Positions 47,001 through 56,502 are shown, counted from the first letter of the stretch. The stretch: 64,000 nucleotides of DNA from Burkholderia pyrrocinia (GCF_018417535.1 NZ_CP070977.1:62001-126000), one strand, 5' to 3'. Program-made: numbers and translations. Notes: a model not told the origin generated them from the letters alone.

Positions 47001-47741
47001 ATGAATCGACTTCAGGGCAAGCGCGCACTGATCACGGGTGGCAGCCGCGGCATCGGCGCGGCCATTGCGAAACGGCTGGCGGCCGATGGCGCGGACGTCG
47101 CGATTACCTACGAAAAATCGGTCGAGCGGGCGGAGGCCGTCGTCGCCGGCATCGAGGCGCTGGGCCGTCGCGCGGTCGCGATCCAGGCTGACAGCGCCGA
47201 TCCGGTTGCCGTGCGCAACGCGGTCGATCGTGCCGCGGAGGCGTTCGGCGGCCTCGACATCCTCGTCAACAACGCGGGGATCTTCCGCGCCGGCGCGCTG
47301 GACGACCTCACGCTCGACGATATCGACGCGACGCTGAACGTGAACGTGCGCGCGGTGATCGTCGCGTCGCAGGCGGCGGCGCGGCATCTCGGGGAGGGCG
47401 GGCGCATCGTGTCGACCGGCAGTTGCCTCGCGACGCGCGTGCCCGATGCGGGAATGAGCCTCTATGCGGCGAGCAAGGCCGCGCTGATCGGCTGGACGCA
47501 GGGGCTCGCGCGCGATCTCGGCTCGCGCGGCATCACGGTCAATATCGTGCATCCGGGGTCGACGGATACCGACATGAATCCGGCGGACGGCGAACATGCC
47601 GGTGCGCAGCGTTCGCGGATGGCGATTCCGCAGTACGGCAAGGCCGATGACGTGGCGGCGCTCGTTGCGTTCGTCGTCGGGCCGGAAGGGCGGTCGATCA
47701 ACGGGACAGGGTTGACGATCGATGGCGGCGCGAACGCGTAA
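47001..47741 (+). CDS. Short-chain dehydrogenase/reductase (FabG-like)
   Basis: This 246-residue classical SDR has TGGSRGIG (12-19), NNAG (90-93), the catalytic Ser in STGSC, the YAASK pair (about 154-158) and INGTGLTIDGGANA at the end. It resembles the FabG-like reductases often induced through a divergent TetR repressor by reactive or xenobiotic carbonyls. AAGGAAAGGA lies just before the ATG. Substrate unknown. Confidence 0.9.
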   Translation: MNRLQGKRALITGGSRGIGAAIAKRLAADGADVAITYEKSVERAEAVVAGIEALGRRAVAIQADSADPVAVRNAVDRAAEAFGGLDILVNNAGIFRAGALDDLTLDDIDATLNVNVRAVIVASQAAARHLGEGGRIVSTGSCLATRVPDAGMSLYAASKAALIGWTQGLARDLGSRGITVNIVHPGSTDTDMNPADGEHAGAQRSRMAIPQYGKADDVAALVAFVVGPEGRSINGTGLTIDGGANA

Positions 47742-47784
47742 GGGCCGATGCCCGGCGTGATTTGGCCGGGCGCTGTTGCGTTCG

Positions 47785-48129
47785 TTATCGGCAGCCGAGC
47801 CGTTGATGCTCGGTTTCCAGGTCGGCCCGCTTGTCGTAAGCGCGCAGTTCGTTGCGCGGCTTGCCGTCCGGGCCGAATCCGCGCACGACCTTCTGGCCGC
47901 GGTCGGGTGCGTGCGTTACAGCGTCGATGCCGGCGGCCAGTTCCCTGCAGCGTGCGTCGGAGGACACGTTTTCCGGGCGCGGTGCCGCCGCGCTTGTGAC
48001 GTTGGTGATGCCGGGGCTGACATAGCGCCGTTTCGCGGGCGCCGTGCCGGAGGCGGTGCCGGTATCGGCGGCGTTCGCCGTGCAGGTCAGGGCCGAAAGT
48101 GCGGCCACTGCCGCGATCGTTCGAATCAT
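47785..48129 (-). CDS. Small exported protein of unknown function
   Basis: This 114-residue protein has a signal peptide (IRTIAAVAALSALTCTANA-AD) and a mature part with the segments SSDARCRELAAGIDAVTHAPDRG and LRAYDKRADLETEHQRLGC, where two cysteines could form a disulfide. I do not recognise the family. An alternative ATG six codons upstream (48147) is possible. It is convergent with the SDR gene. Confidence 0.7.
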   Translation of the reverse strand: MIRTIAAVAALSALTCTANAADTGTASGTAPAKRRYVSPGITNVTSAAAPRPENVSSDARCRELAAGIDAVTHAPDRGQKVVRGFGPDGKPRNELRAYDKRADLETEHQRLGCR

Positions 48130-48360
48130 GGTCGGGTCCGTGGACATGCAAAGGTTCGGGATTCTACGCAATGGCCGGTGCGTGTCCGTGCCGATCGGGC
48201 AAAGTGCGATCGCATGTCGCATGTCATGGCGATGAATCGGAGAGGATCGCCAACGATTTGTGCGTGAAGCGCACAGCGCGGTCAGTTGGGCGAAGGCATT
48301 CATTTACAAAAACGCGACGCGTGCTTACGATGACGCCACCTCGGGCTCGCACGAAATCCT

Positions 48361-49740
48361 ATGCGTACAGTCGATCGGGCGATGCTTGCCGCACTCTGCG
48401 TTGGCCTCGCCGCGTGTGGCGGCGGCGACAACAATGCTGCGCCGGCAACGCAGACCGTTGCGGGCACACCCGTATCCCCCGCCGAACCTGCCAGCGGGGC
48501 ATCCGGCACGACGCCTTCAGCGACGAATCCCGCCAGCCCGGCGCCGGCGGCCAGTCCGGCCGGCACGACGCCCGGTGCAGCGCTCTCGCCAACCCCAAGC
48601 GCAAATCCTGTTCTCGTCGCTGACGTGACTGTCCTTCCAGCCGCCGACGGCAGCGATCAGGCCGATGCGCTGCAGAAGGCATTCGACAGCATGAAGGCCG
48701 GCCAGCGCCTGGTCATCTCGCCGGGCCGCTACGTCGTCGGGCATTCGCTCGCGGTGACCGTGCCTCAGGTGGTGATTTCAGGATACGGCGCGACGCTGGT
48801 GGCCACGAATCCGGCCGACCAGACGATCGTGATGAGCGGCACCGGTTCGACGCTCGTGGGCGTGACGCTGGCCGGCACCGGCACGACGCGGCTCGTGACC
48901 CGCGAGTCGACCAAGGTCGAGGTGACGGGTGCGGGCGTTCAGGTGCTCGGTGTGACGATTCAGGGTGGCGCCAGCGCCGGCATCATGGTTTACGGCGGCA
49001 GCAATGTCGCGATCGTTGGCAACACCGTGCGCGCAACGCTGGCCGACGGTATCCACACGACCTTCGGTTCGACCAACGTGCTGGTCCAGCAGAACACGGT
49101 GACGGGCACCGGCGACGATCTGATCGCTGTCGTCAGCTATCGGGACGACGCCCATCTCAGCAGCAACGTGTTGATCGACCATAATTCGGTGTCGGGCAAC
49201 TACTGGGGACGCGGTATTTCGATCGTTGGCGGCCAGGCCGTGACGATCTCGAACAATACGGTCGACGGCGTGCAGAAGGCGGCGGGCATCCTGGTTGCGC
49301 AGGAGGACAGCTGGAATACGTTCAGTGCGTCCAACGTCGTCATCACCGGCAATGTCGTGACCAACATCCAGAACTCGAATGTGAACAACGGGTTGCAGCC
49401 GACGCAGCAGGCGGCGATCGAACTGGACACGGGGTCCGGTACGGTGTCGTACGTTTCCGCGACCGGCAACCGCGTGTCGGGCTCGGGTTATGCGGGCTTT
49501 CGGGCGCTGACCAATGTGTGCCTATTCAGCGTGACAGGCAACACGTTCTCGTCGATCGCTGGTTTGCCTGTGGCGCTGTTGTCGAGCGGTTGCGCCGCGG
49601 GCCAGATCGTCGTCGATGCGAACCGGCTGGGCGACGGCAGCGTGCTGGCACGGCCGTCGGGTGCGTCGGCGACAGGCACGTTTACCGTGACGGGCGCGGA
49701 TGCGAGCCTGATGCCGCAGGTGCGGACGGGGTTGATGTGA
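48361..49740 (+). CDS. Right-handed beta-helix repeat lipoprotein
   Basis: This 459-residue protein has a leader with lipobox LAA-C (Cys about 19), a long Pro/Ala/Thr/Ser-rich linker (20 to about 88) and a parallel beta-helix domain. The domain is seen from repeated turns such as NVAIVGNTV, NVLVQQNTV, NVLIDHNSV, AVTISNNTV and NVVITGNVV (PbH1 repeats). Such folds occur in pectate-lyase-like or polysaccharide-binding proteins; no catalytic residues are identifiable. A surface or periplasmic polysaccharide role is inference. It is the last core gene before the tRNA-Arg and island. Confidence 0.85.
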   Translation: MRTVDRAMLAALCVGLAACGGGDNNAAPATQTVAGTPVSPAEPASGASGTTPSATNPASPAPAASPAGTTPGAALSPTPSANPVLVADVTVLPAADGSDQADALQKAFDSMKAGQRLVISPGRYVVGHSLAVTVPQVVISGYGATLVATNPADQTIVMSGTGSTLVGVTLAGTGTTRLVTRESTKVEVTGAGVQVLGVTIQGGASAGIMVYGGSNVAIVGNTVRATLADGIHTTFGSTNVLVQQNTVTGTGDDLIAVVSYRDDAHLSSNVLIDHNSVSGNYWGRGISIVGGQAVTISNNTVDGVQKAAGILVAQEDSWNTFSASNVVITGNVVTNIQNSNVNNGLQPTQQAAIELDTGSGTVSYVSATGNRVSGSGYAGFRALTNVCLFSVTGNTFSSIAGLPVALLSSGCAAGQIVVDANRLGDGSVLARPSGASATGTFTVTGADASLMPQVRTGLM

Positions 49741-49864
49741 TGGCCGGTGGCCGGGATTCGGCGAGGGCGCGGGGGGCGGTCGCCTGACGGCGTTCTGCGT
49801 GCGCGGTTCAGGCAGGTCGAGTCCGACGATGTGTCGTGAACAAAAGGGGAGTGCGGGAAATTTC

Positions 49865-49939
49865 TGGTCCCCCCGACAGGAATCGAACCTGTATCTAGCG
49901 CTTAGGAGGCGCTTGTTCTATCCATTGAACTACGGGGAG
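49865..49939 (-). tRNA. tRNA-Arg (anticodon CCT)
   Basis: Reading leftward from 49939 gives a full cloverleaf. The acceptor stem CTCCCCG pairs with CGGGGGG; the D arm follows GTAGTTCA; the anticodon stem AGCGC/GCGCT encloses CTCCTAA with CCT at positions 34-36; the T arm is ACAGG-TTCGATT-CCTGT. Discriminator A is followed by an encoded CCA at 49867-49865. Nucleotides 1-14 are identical to the direct repeat at the far end of the island, so the gene was the integration site and was kept intact. Confidence 0.95.
49926..49939. repeat. attL core (14 bp) within tRNA-Arg
   Basis: TGAACTACGGGGAG, identical to 61976-61989 and in the same orientation. It equals tRNA nucleotides 1-14, so recombination exchanged the 5' end rather than the more usual 3' end of the tRNA. 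Confidence 0.85.
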
Positions 49940-50075
49940 CGGATAGTTTGAGCGGGATGGATCGAACCCTTGAAAATCAGGATCTGAGCCTTGCTCCGCT
50001 TACCTTTCGAGGATTTTTGCCCGTTCGCGAGTGACGCGAAATGATGGGTCGTGAAGCATAGTTTAACGCCCTGCC

Positions 50076-50135
50076 TGCTACAATTCTGCTACAAATTGAC
50101 CCTGTAGCAGCGTATGTGGATGACGCATTGCTACA
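50076..50135. promoter_or_regulatory. Left arm-type integrase sites (TGCTACA) overlapping a possible int promoter
   Basis: TGCTACA occurs at 50076-50082, 50087-50093 and 50129-50135, and inverted at 50103-50109. The first two are 11 bp apart, about one helical turn, and the same pair with the same spacing exists at the right end. The first copy is part of TGCTACAAT, an extended -10-like sequence, so integrase binding could repress its own promoter. Confidence 0.65.
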
Positions 50136-50155
50136 GTCCACAGACGGGGTATTTC

Positions 50156-51246
50156 ATGGCTTCGATCCTCAAGATCGGCGACCGCTGGTGGGCACAAGTC
50201 CGCCGACGGGGACAGAGTATAGCAAAGACATTCCGAACCAAGGGGGCGGCTGAAGCATGGGCGCGTGAGATTGAAGGCGGGATCGACAAGGGGCACGGTA
50301 CTGTCGACGAGCAGACGATCACCGTGGGCGAGCTGGTGCGCCTGTATCGAAGCGCTCGGAACGACTCCGGTCGGGCAGTGGCCGAGAGGTCAAATGAGGA
50401 CTACATGCTCAAGCGGCTGGAAAGTCACTTTGATGATGAGGTGGCGGCGAAGCTGTCGACCAAGCGGCTGGTCAAGTTTGCGCAGGACCGAAAGAGGGGG
50501 CGGGGCAGTACACGATCGACATGGACATTTCCAAGCTCGGGACGGTCTACAAGCACATGGCTTCGTTGCTCGATCTGAGACTGCCACACGCACCGAGCAT
50601 CGCGCGGCCGACGCTCGATCACCTGCAGCTAATCGGTCCGGGGAAGCATCGCGATCGACGACCGACGCGTGAAGAGATCGTGAGGATCTTCCAGTGGTTT
50701 GCAGAGCATCCGGAGCGCGAGCAGGCCGTGCCGGATGTGATTCGCGTTGCGATGAAAAGTGCATTCCGACGTGGCGAACTGTTTCGTTTGACGTGGTCGG
50801 ATCTCGACGTCGAGCGCCGGCTCGCACTCGTCCGTGATCGCAAGCATCCGCGGCAGAAGAAGGGTAACGATGAATGGGTGCCGCTGATCGGCGACTCGCT
50901 CGAAGTGTTGCTGCGTCAGGCACGGTATCCGGTGCCCGCCGCGTATGAGGCGAAGCGCAAGGCGGACCCGACGATCGAGCCGCATCCAAACGAGTACATC
51001 TTCCGATTCGACAAGAGCACGGCCAGCAAGTATTTCAAGCTGGCGTGTGACGAGAAGGGGATCGTTGATCTGCGGCTACATGATCTTCGACACGAAGCGA
51101 CAAGCGCACTTTTCGAAGACGGGTGGGATATTCCGGAGGTCGCGGCCGTGACCGGTCACAAGGATTGGCGCAACCTGAAACGCTACACGAATTTGCGGCC
51201 GGATCAGGTTGCACAGAAGGGGCAATTGAAGCTGGTGAACGAGTAG
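50156..51246 (+). pseudogene. Tyrosine recombinase (phage-type integrase), frameshifted
   Basis: The N-terminal part (from ATG 50156, ASILKIGDRWWAQVRRRGQS) is a shortened SAM-like arm/core-binding domain and reads to about 50500. The frame then changes, and the catalytic part continues from about 50505 to 51246. That part has the first Arg in AFRRGELFRLTW, HDLRHEATS (H-x-x-R), TGHKDWRNLKRYTNL (His/Trp and nucleophile Tyr). The shift lies in the G-rich run at 50494-50510 and is consistent with loss of one base; the intact gene would encode about 363 residues, normal for this family. Sequencing error cannot be excluded. Confidence 0.85.
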
Positions 51247-51252
51247 AGTGCG

Positions 51253-52170
51253 TTACGCTTCTACCTCGATATCTAGCAATTCTGGCATGCCTTCATATAT
51301 CGGAACCGGAATTACCAAGTTCGAAATGGCAAGTTCGCGAGCAGTACGACTTGATTTGACGTTGTAGTCCAGATAGATGGGCTGAACAGTATTTCCATCG
51401 TACAACTCGCGAATACGAGGATGATCATCATAGCTCAACAACCAAGGATAGCCTTGGGTTTGCAGAAACTGAGCGAGTGCAACATGATCTGCGTCGCTAT
51501 AGTGGTGCCGATATAGCTTCGGACCTTGTTGATAATATGGTGGGTCGACGTAGACGAATGAAAATCCAGTTGCGATCTCTTCTGCGTTGGTGCGCATGAA
51601 AGAAATTGCGTCATCGCAGTAAACTCTAACTCGATCCGAAAAGCGGGCCACTGAGCGAATCTGTCGGATGATTTTTTCTTTGTTAAAGCGGCAGTCGATC
51701 TTGTAATTCGAGGCCTGTGCTTCGCCGCCAATTGGCCCTGCTCCGAGAATGCCGGAAAAATTGGTTCGATTGTAGAATAACCCAGCAACCCCGAGCTGCA
51801 GTATCGTGAAACGGCCGTCCGCAGGAAAGGCCACTTCCCTTGTGGGTTGCAATTGCGTCCATGTTTCCATCGTTACAGGGCATGCATTGATGGCTGCGCA
51901 GAGGTCGTCAGTTATATTGAAGACGCACCACCAGAACGCATACACCAATGGATCACGTTCTATCAATACCGCATCAGAGATAAAGCCCAGGCGAAGTAGT
52001 TCCAGTGAAACCGAGGCGCCGCCCGCAAACGGTTCGTAAAAGGTGCAGCCATTAAGATAATTTTCTTCAATGACTCCACTGATATAGGCTGCGAGTCGAG
52101 CTTTCCCGCCGGGGTAGCGCAAAGGGCTCATTGGCTCGTTGCGTCGGAGAAGATTTTTTCTGGAAGTCAT
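51253..52170 (-). CDS. DNA adenine methylase (Dam/D12 class)
   Basis: This 305-residue N6-adenine methyltransferase has the D12-class motifs in order: PLRYPGGKARL near the start, motif I FYEPFAGGASVS (about 44-55), and the catalytic motif IV DPPYY (about 218-222). Target sequence is unknown; Dam relatives methylate GATC. No restriction enzyme gene is adjacent. It starts 2 bases after the stop of the ParB/Srx gene on the same strand, so the two act as a unit. Base composition is clearly more AT-rich than core genes, which fits horizontal transfer. Confidence 0.88.
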   Translation of the reverse strand: MTSRKNLLRRNEPMSPLRYPGGKARLAAYISGVIEENYLNGCTFYEPFAGGASVSLELLRLGFISDAVLIERDPLVYAFWWCVFNITDDLCAAINACPVTMETWTQLQPTREVAFPADGRFTILQLGVAGLFYNRTNFSGILGAGPIGGEAQASNYKIDCRFNKEKIIRQIRSVARFSDRVRVYCDDAISFMRTNAEEIATGFSFVYVDPPYYQQGPKLYRHHYSDADHVALAQFLQTQGYPWLLSYDDHPRIRELYDGNTVQPIYLDYNVKSSRTARELAISNLVIPVPIYEGMPELLDIEVEA

Positions 52171-52172
52171 AT

Positions 52173-53705
52173 TTAATTGCCTTCAAGAATATACTTAATT
52201 GTTCCGCGCAAATGATTTGCAATCGAAGCGAGAGTCGTGGGGTCTGCGCCTTGATACTTGAGATGCGTCATGGCATCTAAGTAATTTTTTGCGTTCTGTG
52301 TGTGATTGCTTTGGAGTACCTTGCAAATATTTCTTTCAGCAAACACGCCATTGCTAAAATTGCCAGCGAATTTGATTAGATCACTCAGCCCAGGATCCCA
52401 GCCGGATTTGCCTTGCGGGGCGAGTTTCAGAATCTCCCCCCATTTTTTTGCGCTCTTGATCTTGTAGACAAGTGCGCATTCAAATATCGCGCGAGTCATG
52501 AGTGATGCCGAGATGGTCATCTTCACATGATTGATTGTTTTGATTTCCTGCGTGAGTTTGAGTAGATTGTCGTCAACCACATGGCATTCAAGGTTTTCGA
52601 AAAATATCGACGCGCGAGGGGGTTTCGGCTGAGCTTGGCCAGGCTTCGGGGTTGGATTTGGCGTTGGTGGGCTGGGCTGTTGTCCAGGCCCTTGCTTTTT
52701 ACCATTCTGATCCTCGTCCGCTGCTGCCTTGGCTGCTTTTTTTCCGGCCGGGGTATTGAGAAAGTTTGCAAAGTACTCAAGCGGTACCGTCCGTGTATCG
52801 CACTTGGGACGATTCCTGACGGGGTCGGGGATGAGAAAGTCCCGGGCAATCGAGGTCATCTGCTTACGGAATACAGATTCCGGCAGTTCGCTCACGGGAT
52901 TTTGATCGTTGTCGAACGAAAGGCGCAAAATCCATTGCGTGTCCGCGAGCGTGAAGAATCGAGTGTACGGGTTGGTTTTCAGCTTCTCGTCTTCCAAGAC
53001 AGTTCGCTCGTCGTCCGTCCATGTATCGAGGTCCAGTGCATACTTAAGCAACCGATACGGCTTGATGAGCTTTCTAACTGCACCGGGTGTTGTCCCGAGC
53101 AGCTCCGCAACTTGCTCAATCGACATGCGCTCGAGCAAGCGCACCGCACGTCGCATTTTTGCAACGGGTGACCACGGCTTCGCGCTGCGTTCTGTATGAC
53201 GTCTCGTCAGAATCGGTTCGGCAATCTGTCGACTAGGGGCTACGTCGGCACTAATGCTGCGCAAAGTTGCTTTTAGTGCGGCGCTTGCTTCGGGGAAACG
53301 AGCCGCATGATCTTCCGGAACCAAAGCTGGATTCAGCAGCATTTGGCATGCGGCCACGCGACGGTTGCCCTCCAGCACTACCTGTTTTCCGTTTTCGACG
53401 ACGGTGATGATCCGTTCACCATGGAATAGGCCGCCAGCCTTGACGATGTCGCGAGCGAGATCTAGGACTTCTTCCAGCTTCAACAGCTTGACGCGGATTT
53501 CCTCTTGACTCGCGTTGGGACTTACCTCTATCCGTGGGTTACGGACGTCCAGTAGGACTTTTCTTGGGTCGAGCTCTTCTGTTGTCCACTTTGGATCTAC
53601 CGCCATTTCTTCCCCCGGAAAGGTGTTTTTTGGATTGAAACGGTATACCGGAAAACGACCTCGCGCGCCAGATCGCGTGAGGCAAAATATCTGTTCGTGG
53701 CGCAT
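52173..53705 (-). CDS. ParB/Srx-domain protein coupled to the Dam methylase
   Basis: The product is about 510 residues. A ParB/sulfiredoxin-like N-terminal domain (about 40-130) carries ERIITVVENGKQVVLEGNRR, containing the GNRR box of ParB-type CTPases/nucleases. A helix-turn-helix follows (ERMSIEQVAELLGTTPGAVRKLI). A proline/glutamine-rich linker (about 330-370) leads to an unrecognised C-terminal domain of about 130 residues. It could bind, modify or cut DNA; function is not known. ATG 53705 has AGGAG 7 bases upstream and overlaps the previous stop (TGATG). ATG 53606 is an alternative with a GGGGGAAG site. Low GC, island gene. Confidence 0.75.
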   Translation of the reverse strand: MRHEQIFCLTRSGARGRFPVYRFNPKNTFPGEEMAVDPKWTTEELDPRKVLLDVRNPRIEVSPNASQEEIRVKLLKLEEVLDLARDIVKAGGLFHGERIITVVENGKQVVLEGNRRVAACQMLLNPALVPEDHAARFPEASAALKATLRSISADVAPSRQIAEPILTRRHTERSAKPWSPVAKMRRAVRLLERMSIEQVAELLGTTPGAVRKLIKPYRLLKYALDLDTWTDDERTVLEDEKLKTNPYTRFFTLADTQWILRLSFDNDQNPVSELPESVFRKQMTSIARDFLIPDPVRNRPKCDTRTVPLEYFANFLNTPAGKKAAKAAADEDQNGKKQGPGQQPSPPTPNPTPKPGQAQPKPPRASIFFENLECHVVDDNLLKLTQEIKTINHVKMTISASLMTRAIFECALVYKIKSAKKWGEILKLAPQGKSGWDPGLSDLIKFAGNFSNGVFAERNICKVLQSNHTQNAKNYLDAMTHLKYQGADPTTLASIANHLRGTIKYILEGN

Positions 53706-54580
53706 CAATGGACTCCTGCCCGAGCTTTTGCGGACATGTGGTCCAGATAGTCTGCAACTGCATCGTAAGGGGCATACCTACCGCCACCCTCCTTGTACGT
53801 CGGGATCGGGAACGTCTCCGCACTGATTTGATTGCGAATCCAGTCCGCTCCGGTCCGCACACTGTGTCGACCGGCTTGCAGCCGCCGTTTGCGTCCGGTT
53901 CGGAGATCGGCCAGACCTTTCTGGATGTGGGAGTGTCGAGGAGATCGGTAAGCGGCATCAGTGCTGTATGAACGGCTTCGATCGTCGGTTTTGCCAGTCG
54001 ACCGAAGTTCTTGTCATGGAGCACTGCTTGCAGGGCCTGCAAAAGTTGCTTTGAATGCTTCTCGTTGATCTTGGCGGGGATGCTTTGGCGCGGGGAGGCC
54101 GGTGTCGGTTCCTGCGCCTGCGTCTCTACAGTGACTTCCGCGGCCATCGATGCGGCGACGGGTTCGGTGCTGGTTGTGGCTTCGGCGGATGCTACCCGCT
54201 CCGCAGATGAAGCCGGTGCCGGGGGCGCATCGAGCAGGGGCGCTGCTTCGAGATACTTCTTCGTCACCTTCGACTTTCCCGCTTCCGCCGCTTTGGAGAT
54301 CCCGGCGACGATGCGTTCGAGCGCCCTGTCGCCGCCGTGCAGGCGGATCTGTTCGATCGCCAGTGTGCCGGTGCATTGCCCGTCGCGTACGAGCTGATGC
54401 AGTTCGGCCGGTGCCCGTTCGAGCAGGGCGACGTCGCGGATCGTTTGGTCCGTGACATTCAGGCGCTTGCAGATGGCGGCAAGTGTCATGCCGTGAATGT
54501 CGTGCAGCTCTGCAACGGAAGTGGCCAGATCAAGCGGCGACGACGGTTTGCCGTTGTTGCTGAGATACGTTTGCCGGCGA
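53705..54580 (-). pseudogene. KorB/ParB-like DNA-binding protein, truncated and frameshifted
   Basis: Leftward coding sequence starts inside a phage-debris boundary near 54580 (RRQTYLSNNGKPSSPLDLA). It runs through a ParB-type HTH (MTLAAICKRLNVTDQTIRDVALLERAP, from ATG 54489), an alanine/proline/threonine-rich linker and IEAVHTALMPLTDLLD. Near 53930-53945 the sensible frame changes: another frame then reads RTGADWIRNQISAETFPIP and YAPYDAVADYLDHMSAKARAG to a stop at 53707-53705, directly overlapping the ATG of the next gene. The N-terminal ParB catalytic half is missing. It was probably the upstream partner of the ParB/Srx-Dam pair. Confidence 0.6.
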
Positions 54581-54896
54581 CAAGCTGTTCAGCGCGATCT
54601 CCCGCAAGGTACTGGATCGCAAGACGGACGAGACGCCTGCGAACGCCGCCGCGCTCGCGAAGGCGAAGGCGCTCGTGCCGGATGGGACAGGCGTTGGCGC
54701 TCGACCGGGGCCGCGTATCGAGCAGACCAACACCTTCGCGCCGGTCTTCCACGTGAAGATTGAAGCGAGCGATACGGAAATGGCTAACAAGTTCCTCGCG
54801 CAGGTTAGTCCACAGTTGACGCGAATGATGTTCGGCGCACATGCACGACTTCCAGCACGAAGCGCTGTTCTAGCGTCAGCGAACGATTCTTCTTGA
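54564..54896 (+). pseudogene. Phage-like gene fragment (tail-type)
   Basis: An open frame with no start runs from an in-frame stop at 54561 to a stop at 54894-54896. Its sequence (KLFSAISRKVLDRKTDETP, then NTFAPVFHVKIEASDTEMA and QVSPQLTRMMFG) has good codon use and resembles the C-terminal part of phage tail tape-measure-type proteins, but this match is from memory and weak. The neighbouring ParB-like gene is truncated at the same junction, so two unrelated segments were joined here. Confidence 0.4.
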
Positions 54897-55206
54897 AAAT
54901 CGGCTGCGCCCCATCCGTCGCGCAATTCCGCCCAAGTCAGGCGCTGGAATTCAGGCAACTGGGTCGCCTTGTCGGAGCCGGGATCTGGTTCGCCGGGGAC
55001 GTCGTGGAGCCTACACATTTCATGGCTTCACGTGCGCGCCACTCGTCGGAGAAAGGCGCGATGGGCGCACGTGGGTCGCCCATTCGGCCGGCGCGCATAA
55101 TTTCTTTGTCGATCTTGATCGCCAGCCGGCGCAGCGGCGCGGCGTATTTCAATGCGTCGGCCTGCTCCAGGTACGCAATCATGCGCGTAGCGTCGCCTGG
55201 AGCAGC
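54897..55206 (-). pseudogene. Fragment of an unrecognised, probably phage-derived gene
   Basis: Leftward frames contain plausible coding sequence, AYLEQADALKYAAPLRRLAIKI followed by GDPRAPIAPFSDEWRAREAMK. A second frame beginning near 55018 reads QLPEFQRLTWAELRDGWG. The pieces probably represent one or two small phage genes disrupted by frameshift. The IS3-family element cuts the upstream end at 55207. Confidence 0.35.
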
Positions 55207-55261
55207 CCCCTGAAACGCCGGACACAGTCACCCACTTACAATAACGGGTAGGCATAAGACT

Positions 55262-55657
55262 GTGTTTTTGACTAACACCAGGCAGGAAGTGATGGAAGTG
55301 TTGACGGGCCCGGAGCGCCGGCGGCGCTGGACGGCGGAGCAGAAGCTGGCGATGGTTCGCGAGAGTTTGGAGCCGGGGAAATCGGTTTCGATGGTCGCGC
55401 GCCAGCACGGCGTGAATCCGAACCAACTGTTCCACTGGCGCAAGTTGTACCAGGATGGGAGCCTGTCAGCGGTCAAGGCTGGCGAGGAAGTAGTTCCGGC
55501 CTCGGAACTGGCCGACGCGCTCAAGCAGATTCGTGAGCTGCAACGGATGCTCGGCAAGAAGACCATGGAGAACGAGATTCTCCGCGAAGCAGTCGAGTAC
55601 GGCCGGGCAAAAAAATGGATAGCGCACTCGCCCTCGCTGCCGGAGGACGACCAGTGA
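55262..55657 (+). CDS. IS3-family transposase OrfA
   Basis: This 131-residue protein has an N-terminal helix-turn-helix ([20 protein letters not shown], then [26 protein letters not shown]) that binds the element ends. A leucine-zipper coiled coil follows ([30 protein letters not shown]). Seven A residues at 55609-55615 near its end form a slippery site for -1 frameshifting into orfB, giving the OrfAB transposase. A start at the second ATG (residue 11) is also possible. Confidence 0.9.
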   Translation: MFLTNTRQEVMEVLTGPERRRRWTAEQKLAMVRESLEPGKSVSMVARQHGVNPNQLFHWRKLYQDGSLSAVKAGEEVVPASELADALKQIRELQRMLGKKTMENEILREAVEYGRAKKWIAHSPSLPEDDQ

Positions 55658-56502
55658 AACTGGTTTGTGAAGTTCTCGGCGTGTCGCGCTCGAACGTATC
55701 GGCACGACTGTCGCGTCCGGCGACGTGGCGCGATGGCCGTCAATCGAGGCAGACTGACGACGCGGTCGCGGTCGAGGAAATCCGCCGGGTCATCGGCGAT
55801 TTGCCCAGCTATGGCTATCGCCGGGTTTGGGGCATATTGCGCAACGAGCGCGTCGCGGTTGGGCTGGTGCCGTTCAATGCCAAGCGCATCTATCGCGTCA
55901 TGCGCACACATGGGTTGCTGATGCAGCGTCGACCGATTCCGCCTCGCCCCCAACGTCGACACGACGGCAAGGTGGCCGTAGCGCGCAGCAATCAGCGATG
56001 GTGCTCCGATGGATTCGAGTTTCGCTGTGACAACGGCGAGCCGCTGCGCGTGACGTTTGCGCTGGACTGCTGCGACCGCGAGGCGATGAGCTGGGCGGCC
56101 ACGACGGCAGGCCACAGCGGTGACATCGTGCGCGACGTGATGCTGGCTGCAGTGGAAAATCGGTTTGGCAACGAACTGCATACCCCGTCCGAAATCGAGT
56201 GGCTGAGCGACAACGGTTCGGGCTACACGGCCGACGACACGCGTCGGTTCGCAGCGGCCATCGGCCTGAAGCCATTGACCACGCCGGTGTGCAGCCCACA
56301 AAGTAACGGGATGGCCGAGAGCTTCGTGAAGACGATGAAACGCGACTACGTCGCCTTCATGCCGAAGCCGGACGCAGCGACTGCTGCACGCAACTTGGCC
56401 ATCGCGTTCGAGCATTACAACGAGAAACATCCCCATAGCGCGCTGAAATACCACTCGCCTCGCGAGTTCCGGCGCTCGATGGATTCAGCAACCTTAGTGT
56501 GA
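55615..56502 (+). CDS. IS3-family transposase OrfB (DDE integrase core)
   Basis: This 295-residue protein holds the retroviral-type catalytic core: an HTH_21 region ([15 protein letters not shown]), the first acidic residue in RWCSDGFEF, the second in [17 protein letters not shown], and the Glu in [34 protein letters not shown] closes it. It overlaps orfA by 43 bases and is produced mainly as an OrfAB fusion through the A7 slippery run. The frame is intact, so the element may still be active. Confidence 0.93.
   Translation: MDSALALAAGGRPVKLVCEVLGVSRSNVSARLSRPATWRDGRQSRQTDDAVAVEEIRRVIGDLPSYGYRRVWGILRNERVAVGLVPFNAKRIYRVMRTHGLLMQRRPIPPRPQRRHDGKVAVARSNQRWCSDGFEFRCDNGEPLRVTFALDCCDREAMSWAATTAGHSGDIVRDVMLAAVENRFGNELHTPSEIEWLSDNGSGYTADDTRRFAAAIGLKPLTTPVCSPQSNGMAESFVKTMKRDYVAFMPKPDAATAARNLAIAFEHYNEKHPHSALKYHSPREFRRSMDSATLV

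Noticed and set aside
49941..49998. A tRNA-like T arm (GGTTCGATCC read leftward) upstream of tRNA-Arg
   Set aside because: The flanking stem does not pair and no other cloverleaf arms can be drawn. It is probably attachment-site debris or chance.
54530..55018. 162-residue leftward frame as one intact gene
   Set aside because: Only its first 40 or so residues look coding. The rest is antisense to a better rightward phage-like fragment.
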